DNA of 64,000 nt from Pseudovibrio axinellae (lineage in GTDB: Bacteria; Pseudomonadota; Alphaproteobacteria; Rhizobiales; Stappiaceae). Below the pieces are notes generated by a model. That model was not told the origin of the DNA, searched no databases, and saw nothing but the letters and a program-made list of their open reading frames with translations. How positions within the stretch are numbered: the first letter of the stretch is position 1; each line of letters starts with the position of its first letter. Where the stretch lies: assembly GCF_900110875.1 (NCBI RefSeq), contig NZ_FOFM01000005.1, positions 62,001-126,000 of the forward strand. The letters run 5' to 3'. Positions 11,315-23,567 of this stretch are shown here, piece after piece. The translations under genes and the position numbers were made by a program.

Positions 11315-14300
11315 CTAGAATTGACCGCCGCGGCTGAAGTCTTCCAGAACGGAATCCGCACTTGCAGCTGTTGAAGCTGAACGGCGCGCATCCTGGATGA
11401 GATCATCACGCAATGTCGCAATCTTACGAGTGCGGCTCATTGCCCCGCCTGTACCAGCAGGGATCAGACGACCAACAATAACGTTCTCTTTCAGACCATC
11501 CAGTGGATCGATCTTACCAAAGACAGCTGCTTCAGTCAGAACCCGAGTTGTTTCCTGGAACGATGCAGCAGAGAAGAACGAACGAGTCTGCAAACTTGCT
11601 TTGGTGATACCCAGCAGAACTGGAACACCCTTAGCAGGGTCACGTGCATTATCAACTGCACGCTGGTTTGCTGCTTCAAACTCGATCTTATCAACCTGCT
11701 CACCAGAGAAGAACTCTGTTTCGCCCGGATCAGTGATCTCAACTTTCTGCAACATCTGGCGAACAATCACTTCGATGTGCTTATCGTTGATGCCCACGCC
11801 CTGAAGACGGTACACTTCCTGAATTTCGTTCACGAGGAACGCTGCAAGCGCTTCAACACCCTTAATGGCAAGAATGTCGTGCGGTGCCGGGTTACCATCG
11901 ACCAGGTATTCACCCTTCTCGATGATATCACCTTCCTGCAGGTGGAAGTGCTTGTTCTTCGGAATGAGGTACTCAACAGGCTCCAGGCTCTCATCGTTAG
12001 CTTCGATGATAACACGGCGCTTGTTTTTGTAATCACGACCAAAGCGGATCGTACCGTCGATTTCTGCGATAATCGCATGATCTTTCGGACGACGTGCTTC
12101 AAACAGTTCCGCCACACGTGGCAGACCACCGGTGATGTCTTTCGTTTTTGCAGATTCCAAAGGAATACGTGCAAGAACGTCACCAGCAGAAACCATATCG
12201 CCTGGCTGAACCGACAGGATCGCATCAACAGAAAGCAGGGAGCGAGCGTCGCCACCACGTGCTAGCTTTTTGATCTTTCCACTATCGTCTTTAATGATCA
12301 TCGCAGGCTTCAGATCTGCACCACGCTGAGAAGAACGCCAGTCGATCACGACGCGCTTGGTAATACCAGTCGCCTCATCTGCAGTTTCCTGAACAGAATG
12401 ACCATCCACGAGATCTTCAGAGTCCACACGGCCAGATACTTCCGTCAGGATCGGACGAGTGTATGGATCCCATTCAGAAATACGATCACCACGCTTGATG
12501 CTGTCACCTTCGTCAACGAAGACCTTACCACCGTAAGTCAGACGGTGCGTAGAACGCTCGTTGCCGTCACTGTCAACAATCACAACAGACATGTTACGTG
12601 CCATGACGATGTGGTTGCCGTCAGAGTCGCGAACCACATTGCGGTTGCGGATCTTAACAGTGCCTTCGAAGTTGGATTCGATGAAGGAACTATCAACAAC
12701 CTGTGCCGTACCACCAATGTGGAACGTACGCATTGTCAACTGAGTACCAGGCTCACCAATGGACTGTGCAGCAATAACACCAACAGCTTCACCGATGTTT
12801 ACTGGAGTACCACGGGCAAGGTCACGGCCATAACAGGTCGCACACACACCAGTCTTGGTATCACAAGTCAGCACGGAGCGGATCTTGACCATCTGGACCT
12901 TGGCAGCTTCAATCTGCTCAACATCCTTCTCGTCAATCAAATGCCCCTTCGGAACAACGACTTCACCAGTCTTGTTGTTCACAATATCGGTTGCAGCCGT
13001 ACGGCCAAGAACACGCGTTCCAAGGCTCGCGATCACGTTACCAGCGTCAACGATAGGCTGAACAGTAATACCACCTTCAGAACCACAATCGGGCTCAAGG
13101 ATGATGCTGTCCTGCGCAACGTCAACGAGACGACGTGTCAGGTAACCGGAGTTCGCAGTCTTCAACGCCGTATCGGCAAGACCCTTACGGGCACCGTGGG
13201 TGGAGTTGAAGTATTCGAGAACCGACAGGCCTTCTTTAAAGTTCGCGATAATCGGGTTTTCGATGATCGAGCCATCTGGCTTAGCCATCAGACCACGCAT
13301 ACCACCAAGCTGCTTCATCTGAGCTGGAGAACCACGTGCACCGGAGTGCGCCATCATGTAAACAGAGTTCATCTGTTTCTGACGACCAGTGTCTTCTTCA
13401 AACTCAGTCGCAGAGATGCGACCCATCATTTCATCAGCAACTTTGTCAGTACACTTCGCCCAAGCGTCAACAACCTTGTTGTATTTCTCGCCCTGAGTGA
13501 TCAGACCGTCATTGTACTGCTGTTCGTATTCCGCAACCATTGCAGTGGTGCTTTCAACGAGCTTCGCTTTGGTATCAGGGATAACCATGTCATCCTTACC
13601 AAACGAAATACCAGCATGACATGCGTTTTTGAAGCCAAGCTGCATGACGCGGTCACAGAAGATCACTGTCTCTTTCTGACCACATGCACGATAAACCGTA
13701 TCGATCATCTGAGAGATGTCTTTTTTGGTCATCAGCTTGTTACAAACGTCAAACGGAACTTCGAAGTGCTTTGGCAGCAGTTCAGCAATCATCATTCGAC
13801 CTGGTGTGGTCTCATAGATTGCAGAAGTTGGGTTACCCAGCTCATCAACGCTCTTGAAGCGACCACGGATTTTGGTGTGAACCGTGATGGCTCCGCTTTC
13901 CAATGCGTGGTGCAACTCACCCAAGTTACCAAAGGCCATGCCTTCGCCTGGCTCACCATCTGCCATAATAGACAGGTAGTAAAGGCCAAGAACAATATCC
14001 TGGGACGGAACGATGATCGGACCACCGTTTGCCGGGTGCAGAATGTTATTGGTAGACATCATGAGGGTACGGGCTTCAAGCTGCGCTTCCAGAGAAAGCG
14101 GAACGTGAACAGCCATCTGGTCACCATCGAAGTCAGCGTTAAACGCGGAACATACGAGTGGGTGCAGCTGGATAGCCTTACCTTCAATCAGGGTAGGTTC
14201 GAATGCCTGGATACCAAGACGGTGAAGCGTTGGCGCACGGTTCAACAGAACCGGGTGCTCACGGATCACTTCATCAAGAATATCCCAAACTTCCGGACGT

Positions 14301-15517
14301 TCTTTTTCAACGAGCTTCTTCGCCTGTTTAACAGTGGAAGAGTAACCCTTCGCGTCAAGACGGGAGTAGATGAACGGCTTGAACAGCTCAAGCGCCATCT
14401 TCTTAGGCAAACCACACTGGTGCAGCTTCAGCTCAGGACCCACGGTAATAACGGAACGACCGGAGTAATCCACGCGCTTACCAAGAAGGTTCTGACGGAA
14501 ACGACCCTGCTTACCTTTCAGCATATCTGAAAGGGATTTCAAAGGACGTTTGTTAGCACCCTGAATCACACGACCACGACGACCATTATCGAACAGCGCA
14601 TCTACAGATTCCTGCAGCATACGTTTTTCGTTACGGATAATGATGTCAGGCGCTTTAAGCTCGATGAGACGCTTCAGGCGGTTGTTACGGTTGATCACAC
14701 GGCGGTACAGATCGTTCAGATCTGACGTGGCGAAACGACCACCATCCAATGGAACCAAAGGACGAAGATCTGGTGGGATCACAGGAACAACGGTCAGGAT
14801 CATCCATTCCGGGCGGTTGCCGGATTCGATGAACGCTTCAACAACCTTCAAACGCTTAGCCAGTTTCTTAGGCTTCAGCTCAGTGGTCGCTTCTGCGATT
14901 TCCTGACGGATCTTTTCAGATTCACGCTGCAGATCCATGCTGGCAAGGATCTCACGGATCGCTTCAGCACCAATCATAGCAGTGAAGCTGTCTTCACCGT
15001 ATTCGTCTTGAGCCGCAACATACTCTTCCTCTGAAAGCAGCTGACGCAGCTTCATAGGTGTAAGGCCTGGCTCAATAACAACGTAGTTCTCAAAGTATAG
15101 GATGCGCTCAAGGTCCTTAAGCGTCATGTCCAGCAGCATGCCGATACGAGATGGCAGCGACTTCAAGAACCAGATATGAGCAACAGGAGCAGCAAGCTCA
15201 ATGTGGCCCATACGTTCGCGGCGTACACGAGACAAGGTGACTTCAACACCACACTTCTCACAGATAACACCTTTGTATTTCATGCGCTTGTATTTACCAC
15301 ACAAGCACTCGTAGTCCTTAATTGGACCGAAAATCCGAGCACAGAACAGCCCGTCGCGCTCTGGCTTGAAAGTTCTGTAGTTGATCGTTTCCGGCTTTTT
15401 AATCTCACCGAACGACCAGGACAGAATTTTCTCCGGGCTGGCGATTGAGATGCGGATATGATCGAATGTCTGTGCGGGAGCCTGTTGATTGAACAGGTTC
15501 ATGACCTCTTGCGACAT
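11315..15517 (-). CDS. rpoC: DNA-directed RNA polymerase subunit beta'
   Basis: Beta' is the catalytic clamp subunit of RNA polymerase. The start is the ATG at 15517 ([11 protein letters not shown]) with AGGAGAGAG just upstream; an upstream in-frame start at 15568 adds 17 unrelated residues. The 1400-aa product has the N-terminal zinc site ([20 protein letters not shown]), the Mg2+-binding [12 protein letters not shown] and the second zinc cluster near [17 protein letters not shown]. It is 100 bp downstream of rpoB. Confidence 0.99.
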   Translation of the reverse strand: MSQEVMNLFNQQAPAQTFDHIRISIASPEKILSWSFGEIKKPETINYRTFKPERDGLFCARIFGPIKDYECLCGKYKRMKYKGVICEKCGVEVTLSRVRRERMGHIELAAPVAHIWFLKSLPSRIGMLLDMTLKDLERILYFENYVVIEPGLTPMKLRQLLSEEEYVAAQDEYGEDSFTAMIGAEAIREILASMDLQRESEKIRQEIAEATTELKPKKLAKRLKVVEAFIESGNRPEWMILTVVPVIPPDLRPLVPLDGGRFATSDLNDLYRRVINRNNRLKRLIELKAPDIIIRNEKRMLQESVDALFDNGRRGRVIQGANKRPLKSLSDMLKGKQGRFRQNLLGKRVDYSGRSVITVGPELKLHQCGLPKKMALELFKPFIYSRLDAKGYSSTVKQAKKLVEKERPEVWDILDEVIREHPVLLNRAPTLHRLGIQAFEPTLIEGKAIQLHPLVCSAFNADFDGDQMAVHVPLSLEAQLEARTLMMSTNNILHPANGGPIIVPSQDIVLGLYYLSIMADGEPGEGMAFGNLGELHHALESGAITVHTKIRGRFKSVDELGNPTSAIYETTPGRMMIAELLPKHFEVPFDVCNKLMTKKDISQMIDTVYRACGQKETVIFCDRVMQLGFKNACHAGISFGKDDMVIPDTKAKLVESTTAMVAEYEQQYNDGLITQGEKYNKVVDAWAKCTDKVADEMMGRISATEFEEDTGRQKQMNSVYMMAHSGARGSPAQMKQLGGMRGLMAKPDGSIIENPIIANFKEGLSVLEYFNSTHGARKGLADTALKTANSGYLTRRLVDVAQDSIILEPDCGSEGGITVQPIVDAGNVIASLGTRVLGRTAATDIVNNKTGEVVVPKGHLIDEKDVEQIEAAKVQMVKIRSVLTCDTKTGVCATCYGRDLARGTPVNIGEAVGVIAAQSIGEPGTQLTMRTFHIGGTAQVVDSSFIESNFEGTVKIRNRNVVRDSDGNHIVMARNMSVVIVDSDGNERSTHRLTYGGKVFVDEGDSIKRGDRISEWDPYTRPILTEVSGRVDSEDLVDGHSVQETADEATGITKRVVIDWRSSQRGADLKPAMIIKDDSGKIKKLARGGDARSLLSVDAILSVQPGDMVSAGDVLARIPLESAKTKDITGGLPRVAELFEARRPKDHAIIAEIDGTIRFGRDYKNKRRVIIEANDESLEPVEYLIPKNKHFHLQEGDIIEKGEYLVDGNPAPHDILAIKGVEALAAFLVNEIQEVYRLQGVGINDKHIEVIVRQMLQKVEITDPGETEFFSGEQVDKIEFEAANQRAVDNARDPAKGVPVLLGITKASLQTRSFFSAASFQETTRVLTEAAVFGKIDPLDGLKENVIVGRLIPAGTGGAMSRTRKIATLRDDLIQDARRSASTAASADSVLEDFSRGGQF

Positions 15518-15617
15518 CAGCTCTCTCCTATAATGCGCAGGTCGGGGCGTTTGCGAATTGGCAAACACCCCTCACCGGCATGAAAACATGACTTACAGCG
15601 AAACACCTTGAAAGGTA

Positions 15618-18600
15618 TTATTCCGCGGCATCGATTGCTTCAGCGTCATCATTGGCTTTCTGACGCGGTTCCTTATCCTGCAACTCGACATTGAGGCCCA
15701 GTGAACGCATTTCCTTGACGAGAACGTTAAAGCTCTCAGGAATGCCTGCCTCAAATGTGTCGTCACCCCGGACGATAGCTTCATAAACCTTGGTACGACC
15801 AGCCACGTCATCAGACTTAACTGTGAGCATTTCCTGCAAGGTGTACGCTGCGCCATAAGCTTCCAGCGCCCACACTTCCATCTCACCGAAGCGCTGACCA
15901 CCGAACTGCGCCTTACCACCCAGCGGCTGCTGAGTAACGAGCGAGTAAGGTCCGATTGAACGGGCGTGGATCTTATCGTCGACCAAGTGGTGAAGCTTGA
16001 GCATGTAGATGTAACCAACAGTGACCTGACGGTCGAACTGTTCACCGGTACGTCCATCAAACAAGGTGGACTGACCAGAAGGCTTCATCTCAGCGATCTT
16101 CAGCATGTCAACCACATCAGGTTCACGTGCACCATCAAAGACCGGGGTCGCGATGGAAACGCCTTTAGTCAGCTGTTCGCCGAGCTTAGCAATTCCTTCG
16201 TCGTCATAGTCTTTTACAGGTTCACCCTTGATGTTGTCGCCGTAGATCTCAACGACTTTGCCGCGAAGCTGTTCGATCTCGCCAGACTTACGATATTCTT
16301 CGTAAAGCTCGCCGATCTTCTGCCCCATACCGGCACAAGCCCAACCAAGGTGCGTTTCAAGGATCTGACCAACGTTCATGCGTGAAGGCACGCCGAGCGG
16401 GTTCAGAACGATGTCAACGTGTTGGCCATCTTCAAGGAATGGCATGTCTTCACATGGGTTGATTTTGGAAACCACACCCTTGTTACCGTGACGACCAGCC
16501 ATTTTATCGCCTGGCTGAATCTTACGCTTAACCGCAACGAAGACTTTAACCATCTTCATAACGCCAGGTGGCAATTCATCACCACGCTGCAGCTTCTCAA
16601 CCTTGTCGATGAAGCGTTGCTCAAGACGCTTACGGCTCTCATCATAAGAACCACGAAGCGCTTCAAGTTCGCTCATCAGCTGTTCGTCTTCAACGGCAAA
16701 CTGCCACCACTGAGAACGTGGGAACTCGTTCAGAACATTACCGTCGATTTCAACACCCTTGCGGAAGTTCTTCGGACCACCAACACTCACATGACCGATG
16801 ATCATCTCGGCCAGACGGCCATAGACGTTACGGTCAAGAATTGCCTGTTCGTCGTCACGGTCTTTCGCAAGACGTTCAATCTCTTCGCGCTCGATAGCCA
16901 TCGCGCGTTCGTCTTTTTCAACACCATGACGGTTGAACACACGAACTTCAACAACAGTACCAACAACACCAGGAGACAGACGCATGGATGTATCACGAAC
17001 GTCAGAAGCTTTCTCACCGAAGATCGCACGCAGAAGCTTTTCTTCTGGTGTCATTGGGCTTTCGCCCTTTGGAGTGATCTTACCAACAAGAATGTCGCCA
17101 GGTTTCACCTCAGCACCAACATAAACAATGCCGGCTTCATCAAGGTTCTTCAGGGCTTCTTCAGAAACGTTAGGAATATCGCGAGTGATTTCCTCAGGAC
17201 CAAGCTTCGTATCACGCGCCATTACCTCAAATTCTTCAAGGTGGATGGAGGTGAACACGTCATCGCGAACGATGCGCTCGGAAAGAAGGATGGAATCCTC
17301 AAAGTTATAGCCGTTCCAAGGCATGAACGCGACCATAACGTTACGGCCAAGCGCCAAATCACCCAGATCAGTCGAAGGACCATCTGCAATGATATCGCCT
17401 TTACCAACGCGGTCACCTACGTTCACCAACGGACGTTGGTTGATACAGGTATCCTGGTTGGAACGCTGGAACTTCATCAAGCGGTAGATATCTACGCCTG
17501 ACTTGGAAGGATCGAGATCCTCAGTCGCACGAATAACGATACGAGTTGCATCAACCTGATCAACAACACCACTACGGCGAGCGCCGATAGCAGCACCGGA
17601 ATCGCGTGCCACAACAGGTTCCATACCGGTACCAACAAATGGCGCCTGTGCACGAACGAGCGGCACAGCCTGACGCATCATGTTGGAACCCATCAGTGCG
17701 CGGTTCGCATCATCGTTCTCAAGGAACGGGATGAGAGACGCAGCAACAGAAACCAGCTGCTTAGGCGAAACATCCATCAGATCAACGCGATCGGACGTCA
17801 CCAGAATGTTCTCGCCAGCATGACGACACTGGATGAGATCATCTGTGAGGCGACCATCGTCGTTCATCGCCGCGTTAGCCTGAGAAACGTAGTACTTGCT
17901 CTCTTCCATAGCGGAGAGATAGACAACGTCTTTCGTCACAACACCATCATTTACACGGCGGTATGGGCTTTCAATAAAGCCATACTTGTTCACACGCGCA
18001 AAAGTAGCCAGTGAGTTGATCAGACCAATGTTCGGACCTTCCGGTGTTTCAATCGGGCAAATACGACCATAGTGAGTTGGGTGAACGTCACGTACCTCAA
18101 AGCCTGCGCGCTCACGGGTCAAACCACCTGGCCCAAGCGCTGAAAGACGACGCTTATGCGTCACTTCAGAAAGTGGGTTGGTCTGATCCATAAACTGTGA
18201 CAGCTGTGAAGAACCGAAGAACTCACGAACTGCAGCAGCAGCTGGCTTTGCGTTGATCAGATCCTGCGGCATGACAGTGTCGATCTCAACAGAGCTCATA
18301 CGCTCTTTGATCGCACGTTCCATACGCAGAAGACCAACACGGTACTGGTTTTCCATCAATTCGCCTACGGAGCGAACACGACGGTTACCCAAGTTATCGA
18401 TGTCATCGATTTCGCCGCGGCCATCACGAAGATTGAGCAGCAGGCTGATCACTGACAGAATGTCGTCTTTACGCAGAACACGAACAGTATCTTCACACTC
18501 AAGGTCAAGACGCATGTTCATCTTCACACGGCCAACCGCAGAAAGATCGTAGCGCTCAGCATCGAAGAACAGAGACTGGAACATTGCCTCAGCTGTTTCG

Positions 18601-19760
18601 ATGGTTGGCGGCTCACCAGGACGCATTACACGATAGATATCGAACAACGCACCTTCGCGGCCATCATTTTTGTCTGCAGCAAGCGTATTGCGGATATATG
18701 GACCAACGTTAACGTAGTCGATATCCAAAACAGGAAGATCGTGATATCCGCGCTCAACAAGCTCATGAAGAAGCTTTTCAGTCAGCTCCTCACCAGCTTC
18801 AGCGTATATCTCACCTGTACCCATGTCGACGATGTCTTCAGCAAGGTACTGACCGTACAGATCTTCATCAACGCCTTTAAGAGCTTTAACGCCCTTTTCG
18901 GTGAGTTCACGAATTGTACGTGCGGTGATTTTCTTGCCCGCTTCTACAACAACTTCACCGCTGGCAGCATCAACCATGTCGTTGATAGCTTTAGTGCCTT
19001 TCAAGCGTGCGCCATCAAACGGAACAGACCAGCTGTCCTCGCCGTTGCGAACATACTCGATACGGTTATAGAAGGTGTTCAGAATCTCGTCGCTGTCCAG
19101 ACCAAGCGCCATCATCAAAGATGTTACTGGGATCTTACGGCGGCGATCGATACGTGCGTGAACAATATCCTTAGCATCGAACTCAATGTCGAGCCAGGAC
19201 CCGCGGTAAGGGATCACACGTGCAGCAAACAAAAGTTTACCGGAAGAGTGCGTCTTACCTTTATCGTGGTCGAAGAATACACCTGGGGAACGGTGCATCT
19301 GGGACACGATAACACGCTCGGTACCATTGATCACAAAGGTACCGTTATCGGTCATGAACGGAATATCGCCCATATAGACATCTTGTTCTTTGATGTCTTT
19401 AACCGATTTTGCGCCGGTATCTTCATCCACATCAAACACGATGAGGCGAAGCGTAAGCTTCAGTGGCGAAGCGTAAGTCATATCACGCTGGCGGCACTCT
19501 TCCACATCATACTTTGGTGCTTCAAATTCGTAATCTACGAATTCAAGAAGGGAATTACCTGCAAAATCCGAAATGGGGAATACGGACTTAAATACGGCTT
19601 CTAAGCCTTCGTCAACGCGGCCATCTTCTTCCTTATTGACTTGCAAGAATTGGTCATAAGACGCCTTCTGCACTTCGATAAGATTTGGCATAGCCGCTAC
19701 ATCGCGGATGGATCCGAAATACTTACGGACCCGCTTGCGACCGTTGAACGTCTGCGTCAT
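15618..19760 (-). CDS. rpoB: DNA-directed RNA polymerase subunit beta
   Basis: Beta forms, with beta', the catalytic cleft of RNA polymerase. The start chosen is the ATG at 19760 ([16 protein letters not shown]) with AGGAG upstream, giving 1380 aa. The rifampicin region [20 protein letters not shown] followed by [10 protein letters not shown] looks wild type at the main resistance positions. [15 protein letters not shown] and the C-terminal beta'-binding region are intact. It follows rplL after a terminator-like hairpin, so read-through or an extra promoter is needed. Confidence 0.99.
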   Translation of the reverse strand: MTQTFNGRKRVRKYFGSIRDVAAMPNLIEVQKASYDQFLQVNKEEDGRVDEGLEAVFKSVFPISDFAGNSLLEFVDYEFEAPKYDVEECRQRDMTYASPLKLTLRLIVFDVDEDTGAKSVKDIKEQDVYMGDIPFMTDNGTFVINGTERVIVSQMHRSPGVFFDHDKGKTHSSGKLLFAARVIPYRGSWLDIEFDAKDIVHARIDRRRKIPVTSLMMALGLDSDEILNTFYNRIEYVRNGEDSWSVPFDGARLKGTKAINDMVDAASGEVVVEAGKKITARTIRELTEKGVKALKGVDEDLYGQYLAEDIVDMGTGEIYAEAGEELTEKLLHELVERGYHDLPVLDIDYVNVGPYIRNTLAADKNDGREGALFDIYRVMRPGEPPTIETAEAMFQSLFFDAERYDLSAVGRVKMNMRLDLECEDTVRVLRKDDILSVISLLLNLRDGRGEIDDIDNLGNRRVRSVGELMENQYRVGLLRMERAIKERMSSVEIDTVMPQDLINAKPAAAAVREFFGSSQLSQFMDQTNPLSEVTHKRRLSALGPGGLTRERAGFEVRDVHPTHYGRICPIETPEGPNIGLINSLATFARVNKYGFIESPYRRVNDGVVTKDVVYLSAMEESKYYVSQANAAMNDDGRLTDDLIQCRHAGENILVTSDRVDLMDVSPKQLVSVAASLIPFLENDDANRALMGSNMMRQAVPLVRAQAPFVGTGMEPVVARDSGAAIGARRSGVVDQVDATRIVIRATEDLDPSKSGVDIYRLMKFQRSNQDTCINQRPLVNVGDRVGKGDIIADGPSTDLGDLALGRNVMVAFMPWNGYNFEDSILLSERIVRDDVFTSIHLEEFEVMARDTKLGPEEITRDIPNVSEEALKNLDEAGIVYVGAEVKPGDILVGKITPKGESPMTPEEKLLRAIFGEKASDVRDTSMRLSPGVVGTVVEVRVFNRHGVEKDERAMAIEREEIERLAKDRDDEQAILDRNVYGRLAEMIIGHVSVGGPKNFRKGVEIDGNVLNEFPRSQWWQFAVEDEQLMSELEALRGSYDESRKRLEQRFIDKVEKLQRGDELPPGVMKMVKVFVAVKRKIQPGDKMAGRHGNKGVVSKINPCEDMPFLEDGQHVDIVLNPLGVPSRMNVGQILETHLGWACAGMGQKIGELYEEYRKSGEIEQLRGKVVEIYGDNIKGEPVKDYDDEGIAKLGEQLTKGVSIATPVFDGAREPDVVDMLKIAEMKPSGQSTLFDGRTGEQFDRQVTVGYIYMLKLHHLVDDKIHARSIGPYSLVTQQPLGGKAQFGGQRFGEMEVWALEAYGAAYTLQEMLTVKSDDVAGRTKVYEAIVRGDDTFEAGIPESFNVLVKEMRSLGLNVELQDKEPRQKANDDAEAIDAAE

Positions 19761-19916
19761 TGTCGCTCCTCGTATCACTCAAGGTGACGGTTCAAAAAAA
19801 CGACGCCTTGCCAGAGGCAAAGAACGTAGCTTTTCAGAACCGTCCACAAAAGGCGCTGTCAAGCACCCTCCCCCGTCGGGACGTTTACCCCGGCCGGAAA
19901 ACCCGCCAGGGTACGG

Positions 19917-19943
19917 AAAAAGGCCCCGGATTGCTCCGGGACC
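19917..19943 (-). terminator. terminator/attenuator between rplL and rpoB
   Basis: The stem GGCCCCGGA/TCCGGGACC with a 4-base loop (19922-19943) is followed on the minus strand by TTTTTCCG. It lies shortly after the rplL stop. A partial terminator at this point is known in other bacteria and sets the ribosomal protein to polymerase ratio. Confidence 0.7.
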
Positions 19944-19963
19944 AAAATGCTAAGAACTCAGAA

Positions 19964-20332
19964 TTACTTGAGTTCTACTTTTGCACCAGCTTCTTCAAGC
20001 TTTTTCTTCAGCTCTTCAGCTTCGTCTTTAGAAACTGCTTCTTTAACAGCTTTAGGAGCGCCTTCTACGAGCTCTTTAGCTTCTTTCAGGCCAAGACCGG
20101 TGATCGCACGTACTTCTTTGATCACGTTGATTTTCTTCGCGCCAGCGTCAGCCAGAACAACGTCGAATTCAGTCTTTTCTTCAGCAGCTTCAGCAGCAGG
20201 ACCAGCAGCAGCTACAGCTACAGGAGCAGCAGCAGAAACGCCCCACTTGTCTTCAAGCAGTTTGGAAAGCTCAGCAGCTTCCATAACGGTCAGTGCAGAG
20301 AGTTCTTCTACGATCTTTTCGAGATCAGCCAT
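19964..20332 (-). CDS. rplL: 50S ribosomal protein L7/L12
   Basis: L7/L12 forms the flexible stalk that recruits translational GTPases. The 122-aa acidic protein has the N-terminal dimerisation helices ([20 protein letters not shown]), an Ala/Glu-rich hinge and the C-terminal domain with [20 protein letters not shown]. It lies 61 bp after rplJ. Confidence 0.98.
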   Translation of the reverse strand: MADLEKIVEELSALTVMEAAELSKLLEDKWGVSAAAPVAVAAAGPAAEAAEEKTEFDVVLADAGAKKINVIKEVRAITGLGLKEAKELVEGAPKAVKEAVSKDEAEELKKKLEEAGAKVELK

Positions 20333-20393
20333 TTTTCAGTACCTTGTTGTTCGAACCGTATTCGGTTTTGACAAAAATTAGTGTGGTTCCGCC

Positions 20394-20912
20394 TTACGCG
20401 GCTTGGTCCTTCTCGGCGTACGCATTGAAGACGCGAGCAAGTTGCCCGGCCGGTGCGCTCGTAACCATGGCCATACGGGTTGCTGGTGTTTGGATCATTC
20501 CAACCAGCTTGCCGCGAAGCTCGTCCAAAGACGGCATCGCTGCTAGTGCTTTAACACCAGCAGAGTCCAGGTTAGTTGAACCCAGAGCACCACCAAGGAT
20601 CACGAAATTTTCGTTAGCCTTAGCGAAGTTAGCAGCAGCCTTAGGAGCAGCAACTGGATCGTCTGAATAGACGATTACAGTTGGGCCCTTGAACAGGTCG
20701 CTGATATGCTCAAGTTCAGTGCCTTGAAGGGCAAGCTTGACAAGGCGGTTTTTAGCAACCTTAACGGTACCACCAGCTTCACGAGCATCAGCACGAAGCT
20801 GAGTCATCTGAGAAACTGAAAGACCCGCATAGTGCGCAACGACAGCAACGCCAGTGTTAGACAACACTTCGTTGAAATCGCCGACGAACTTTTGCTTATC
20901 CGCTCTTTCCAC
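20394..20912 (-). CDS. rplJ: 50S ribosomal protein L10
   Basis: L10 anchors L7/L12 dimers to the ribosome. The open frame reaches 20942, but the best start is the GTG at 20912 ([17 protein letters not shown]). It has GGAGAAGG 4-11 bases upstream and gives the usual 172 aa. The helix at the C-terminus that binds L12 is present. It is preceded by a long leader likely to be involved in L10 autoregulation. Confidence 0.96.
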   Translation of the reverse strand: MERADKQKFVGDFNEVLSNTGVAVVAHYAGLSVSQMTQLRADAREAGGTVKVAKNRLVKLALQGTELEHISDLFKGPTVIVYSDDPVAAPKAAANFAKANENFVILGGALGSTNLDSAGVKALAAMPSLDELRGKLVGMIQTPATRMAMVTSAPAGQLARVFNAYAEKDQAA

Positions 20913-21255
20913 TTGCCTTCTCCAGTTGGCAACAATTCTCATTGTTGCCGGTTTGCCTTTGCCGCATCAAAATCGGGTTAAACCCGACCTCGACAACGAC
21001 GATTAGGGTCCTGTCCCCTTACGCGCCGGAGCGACGCAGCAAGGCAATTTGGTTCGAACTGTACCGATGAATAGCAATAAGCCATGTCAACCAATTCAGC
21101 TCTTCTCCATCTATGCAGGCCTTTCTAAGCGAAAAACTTAAGCTGGCAATGCCAACACCTGCAGTCTCGGACAGGGATGCCGAAAGACCATAACAGCCTT
21201 TCAGCGTTAAAACCTCCCACATTAAAGCGGGAGGTAACTCTTATAGACGTGGTGT
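20913..21255 (-). promoter_or_regulatory. rplJ leader region with hairpin
   Basis: The 343-bp gap between rplA and rplJ contains a hairpin right after rplA (CCTCCC/GGGAGG stem, about 21213-21234) followed on the minus strand by TTTTAACG. A structured leader bound by L10-L12 precedes rplJ in many proteobacteria. Here the role is inferred from position, and the fold was not computed. Confidence 0.45.
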
Positions 21256-21951
21256 TTACTCGGTAATGGTACCAAGTTCAACCTTTACGCCCGGTCCCAT
21301 CGTGGATGAAAGTGCAACGCGCTTAACGTACGTGCCCTTTGCACCTGATGGTTTAGCTTTGATCACTGCATCAACCAAAGATTTCACGTTTTCGGCCAGC
21401 TTGTCTGCACCGAAGGAAACTTTGCCAACGCCAGCGTGGATGATACCAGCTTTTTCAACGCGGAACTGAACAGAACCACCTTTAGCGTCTGTAACAGCTT
21501 TGGTCACATCAGGGGTCACAGTGCCAACCTTAGGGTTAGGCATCATGCCGCGAGGACCAAGAACTTTACCAAGACGACCAACGAGTGGCATCATGTCAGG
21601 AGTTGCGATAACGGTGTCAAAGTTAATTGTACCGCCCTGAACTTCCTTAACCAGCTCTTCAGCACCAACGATGTCTGCGCCCGCAGCTTTAGCTTCGTCC
21701 GCTTTCGCGTCACGAGCAAAAACAGCAACGCGTACAGTTTTACCGGTACCGTTTGGAAGAACACATGCACCGCGAACCATCTGGTCAGCGTGACGTGGGT
21801 CAACACCAAGGTTGATCGCAATTTCGACAGTTTCGTCGAACTTAGCTGTGCCACGAGCTTTGATCATGTCAACAGCTTCGCTCAGGCCGTAATCTTTGTT
21901 ACGATCAACACCTTCGCGAGCAGCTGTAATACGCTTACCTACTTTAGCCAT
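21256..21951 (-). CDS. rplA: 50S ribosomal protein L1
   Basis: L1 forms the mobile stalk near the E site and, in enterobacteria, represses its own operon. The 231-aa length is normal, with the signature [20 protein letters not shown] and the N-terminus [13 protein letters not shown]. It is 7 bp downstream of rplK. Confidence 0.98.
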   Translation of the reverse strand: MAKVGKRITAAREGVDRNKDYGLSEAVDMIKARGTAKFDETVEIAINLGVDPRHADQMVRGACVLPNGTGKTVRVAVFARDAKADEAKAAGADIVGAEELVKEVQGGTINFDTVIATPDMMPLVGRLGKVLGPRGMMPNPKVGTVTPDVTKAVTDAKGGSVQFRVEKAGIIHAGVGKVSFGADKLAENVKSLVDAVIKAKPSGAKGTYVKRVALSSTMGPGVKVELGTITE

Positions 21952-21958
21952 GATACCC

Positions 21959-22387
21959 TTACTCCGTAACTTCCACGCCCATGGAACGGGCGGAGCCTTC
22001 GATCATCAGCATTGCTGCTTCAATATCGTTAGCGTTGAGGTCTTTCATCTTCGCTTCAGCGATTTCACGAACCTGAGCTTTAGTCACAGACGCCACGGTA
22101 CCGCGACCAGCTGTTGCTGAGCCAGATTTGATCTTCGCAGCTTTCTTGATGAAGAAAGAAGCAGGTGCTGTCTTAACTTCGAAAGTGAAAGACTTATCGG
22201 AGTAGTAAGTGATAATGGTTGGGCAAGGAGCGCCTTTCTCAACATCCTGGGTCTTAGCGTTAAACGCCTTACAGAATTCCATGATGTTCAGACCGCGCTG
22301 ACCTAGCGCAGGACCAATTGGTGGGGATGGTGTAGCAGAACCTGCTGGCACCTGAAGCTTTAAATAGCCGTCAATCTTTTTCGCCAT
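21959..22387 (-). CDS. rplK: 50S ribosomal protein L11
   Basis: L11 binds the GTPase-associated centre and is needed for RelA activation. The 142-aa product starts [20 protein letters not shown] and has the proline-rich thiostrepton-region [20 protein letters not shown]. It lies 120 bp after nusG. That gap contains a GGGCGG/CCGCCC inverted pair on the minus strand that may fold into a leader. Confidence 0.98.
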   Translation of the reverse strand: MAKKIDGYLKLQVPAGSATPSPPIGPALGQRGLNIMEFCKAFNAKTQDVEKGAPCPTIITYYSDKSFTFEVKTAPASFFIKKAAKIKSGSATAGRGTVASVTKAQVREIAEAKMKDLNANDIEAAMLMIEGSARSMGVEVTE

Positions 22388-22507
22388 AATTCTCTCCAGA
22401 ATGGATCTGTGAAATCACGCTGCGCGCATTTCACTGGATAAGAGAGCGGGCGGTCTGGCTTCCAGCACACCGACGAAAGTGCACTTCACCTGCCGCCCCA
22501 ACCCGAC

Positions 22508-23041
22508 CTAGCCGACTTTGTCAACCTGGCCGTATTCAAGTTCAACCGGGGTAGCCCGGCCGAAAATGGACACTGTCACTTTAAGACGTGCCCGTTCCTC
22601 GTCGACTTCTTCGACAAGACCAGAGAAGGAAGCAAACGGCCCATCGCTAACGCGAACCTGTTCACCAACTTCAAAGCTAATGGAAGGCTTCGGCGCTTCG
22701 ACACCTTCCTGAACCTGATTAAGAATACGCTGCGCTTCCGCCTCAGAGATAGGCATAGGCTTCTTGTCATTTCCAAGAAAACCCGAAACCTTCGGCGTAT
22801 CGTTGATCAGGTGATAAGCATCGTCGCTCATCTCCATCTTCACCAGAACATAGCCTGGGAAGAATTTGCGCTCGGCATCAACCTTGCGCCCACGACGAAC
22901 TTCAACAAACTTCTCGGTCGGAACCAGAACTTCATCAAAGGAGTCTTCAAGACCCTGCTGCTGCGCTCTTTCTTTAATCGCCTCAGCAACTTTGCGCTCA
23001 AAGTTAGAATAAGCGTGAACAATATACCAGCGCTTAGCCAT
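22508..23041 (-). CDS. nusG: transcription termination/antitermination protein NusG
   Basis: NusG binds RNA polymerase and couples it to Rho or to S10 on the ribosome. The 177-aa product has the NGN domain (MAKRWYIVHAYSNFERKVAE, then FFPGYVLVKM) and a C-terminal KOW domain (FEVGEQVRVSDGPFASFSG). It follows secE by 38 bp, the standard arrangement. Confidence 0.98.
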   Translation of the reverse strand: MAKRWYIVHAYSNFERKVAEAIKERAQQQGLEDSFDEVLVPTEKFVEVRRGRKVDAERKFFPGYVLVKMEMSDDAYHLINDTPKVSGFLGNDKKPMPISEAEAQRILNQVQEGVEAPKPSISFEVGEQVRVSDGPFASFSGLVEEVDEERARLKVTVSIFGRATPVELEYGQVDKVG

Positions 23042-23079
23042 CTTAAATCCCGTTCCTACTATAATTGCCCGCGGAGCTT

Positions 23080-23271
23080 TTAAAAGCCAAGCAGAAAACT
23101 GATACCTAAGCTCATCAGCTGATCAGCAGCAAGAAAGAACATCGCCGCCAGGAAAACCATAATGAACACCATCAAGGTGGTCACGCCTGTCTCCTTACGC
23201 GTCGGCCAAGTAACCTTCGCAGTTTCAGAACGAACTTGCTGGATAAATGTAAAAGGATTGGTTTTTGCCAT
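23080..23271 (-). CDS. secE: preprotein translocase subunit SecE
   Basis: SecE stabilises SecY in the inner-membrane translocon. The start is the ATG at 23271 (MAKTNPFTFIQQVRSETAKV), giving 63 aa; upstream in-frame codons do not match the family. The short form has the conserved amphipathic helix (KVTWPTRKETGVTT) and a single transmembrane helix (TLMVFIMVFLAAMFFLAADQ), as usual in alphaproteobacteria. Confidence 0.96.
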   Translation of the reverse strand: MAKTNPFTFIQQVRSETAKVTWPTRKETGVTTLMVFIMVFLAAMFFLAADQLMSLGISFLLGF

Positions 23272-23391
23272 CCGGTCCCGGCCTATTACACGACAGGTGG
23301 GCGCGTAGAACTTTCCACGCACCCTATCCCTGAAAAACTCTTCATATGCCACCAACATCGATTAATCAAGAATTTTCTTGCACCGATGGAA

Positions 23392-23467
23392 TGGCAGGGG
23401 CAGCAGGGCTCGAACCCGCGACCTACGGTTTTGGAGACCGTCGCTCTACCAACTGAGCTATACCCCT
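23392..23467 (-). tRNA. tRNA-Trp (CCA anticodon)
   Basis: The 76-nt sequence on the minus strand has the 7-bp acceptor stem AGGGGTA/TGCCCCT, discriminator G, an encoded 3' CCA and the anticodon loop CTCCAAA (anticodon CCA at 23432-23434). The T-arm GGTTCGAGCC is intact. It lies between tuf copy 2 and secE, a position typical of alphaproteobacteria. Confidence 0.97.
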
Positions 23468-23516
23468 ACAAATGTCCCAAGCATGGAACAAAACCTAAAC
23501 CTTCATCTCAGAAGGC

Positions 23517-23546
23517 ACCGTGTCGCAATACCTATCGCGACACGGT
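23517..23546 (-). terminator. hairpin downstream of tuf copy 2
   Basis: A perfect 10-bp stem ACCGTGTCGC/GCGACACGGT with a 10-base loop lies 21 bp after the tuf stop. No clear T-tract follows on the minus strand, so it may be a processing or mRNA-stability hairpin ahead of tRNA-Trp rather than a full terminator. Confidence 0.55.
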
Positions 23547-23567
23547 ATGTAAAGACCTCAAAAGTCT

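Noticed and set aside
12398-14530. A 710-codon open frame on the plus strand
   Set aside because: It lies entirely antisense to rpoC and its composition follows from rpoC codon use. No ribosome-binding site or family motif was seen.
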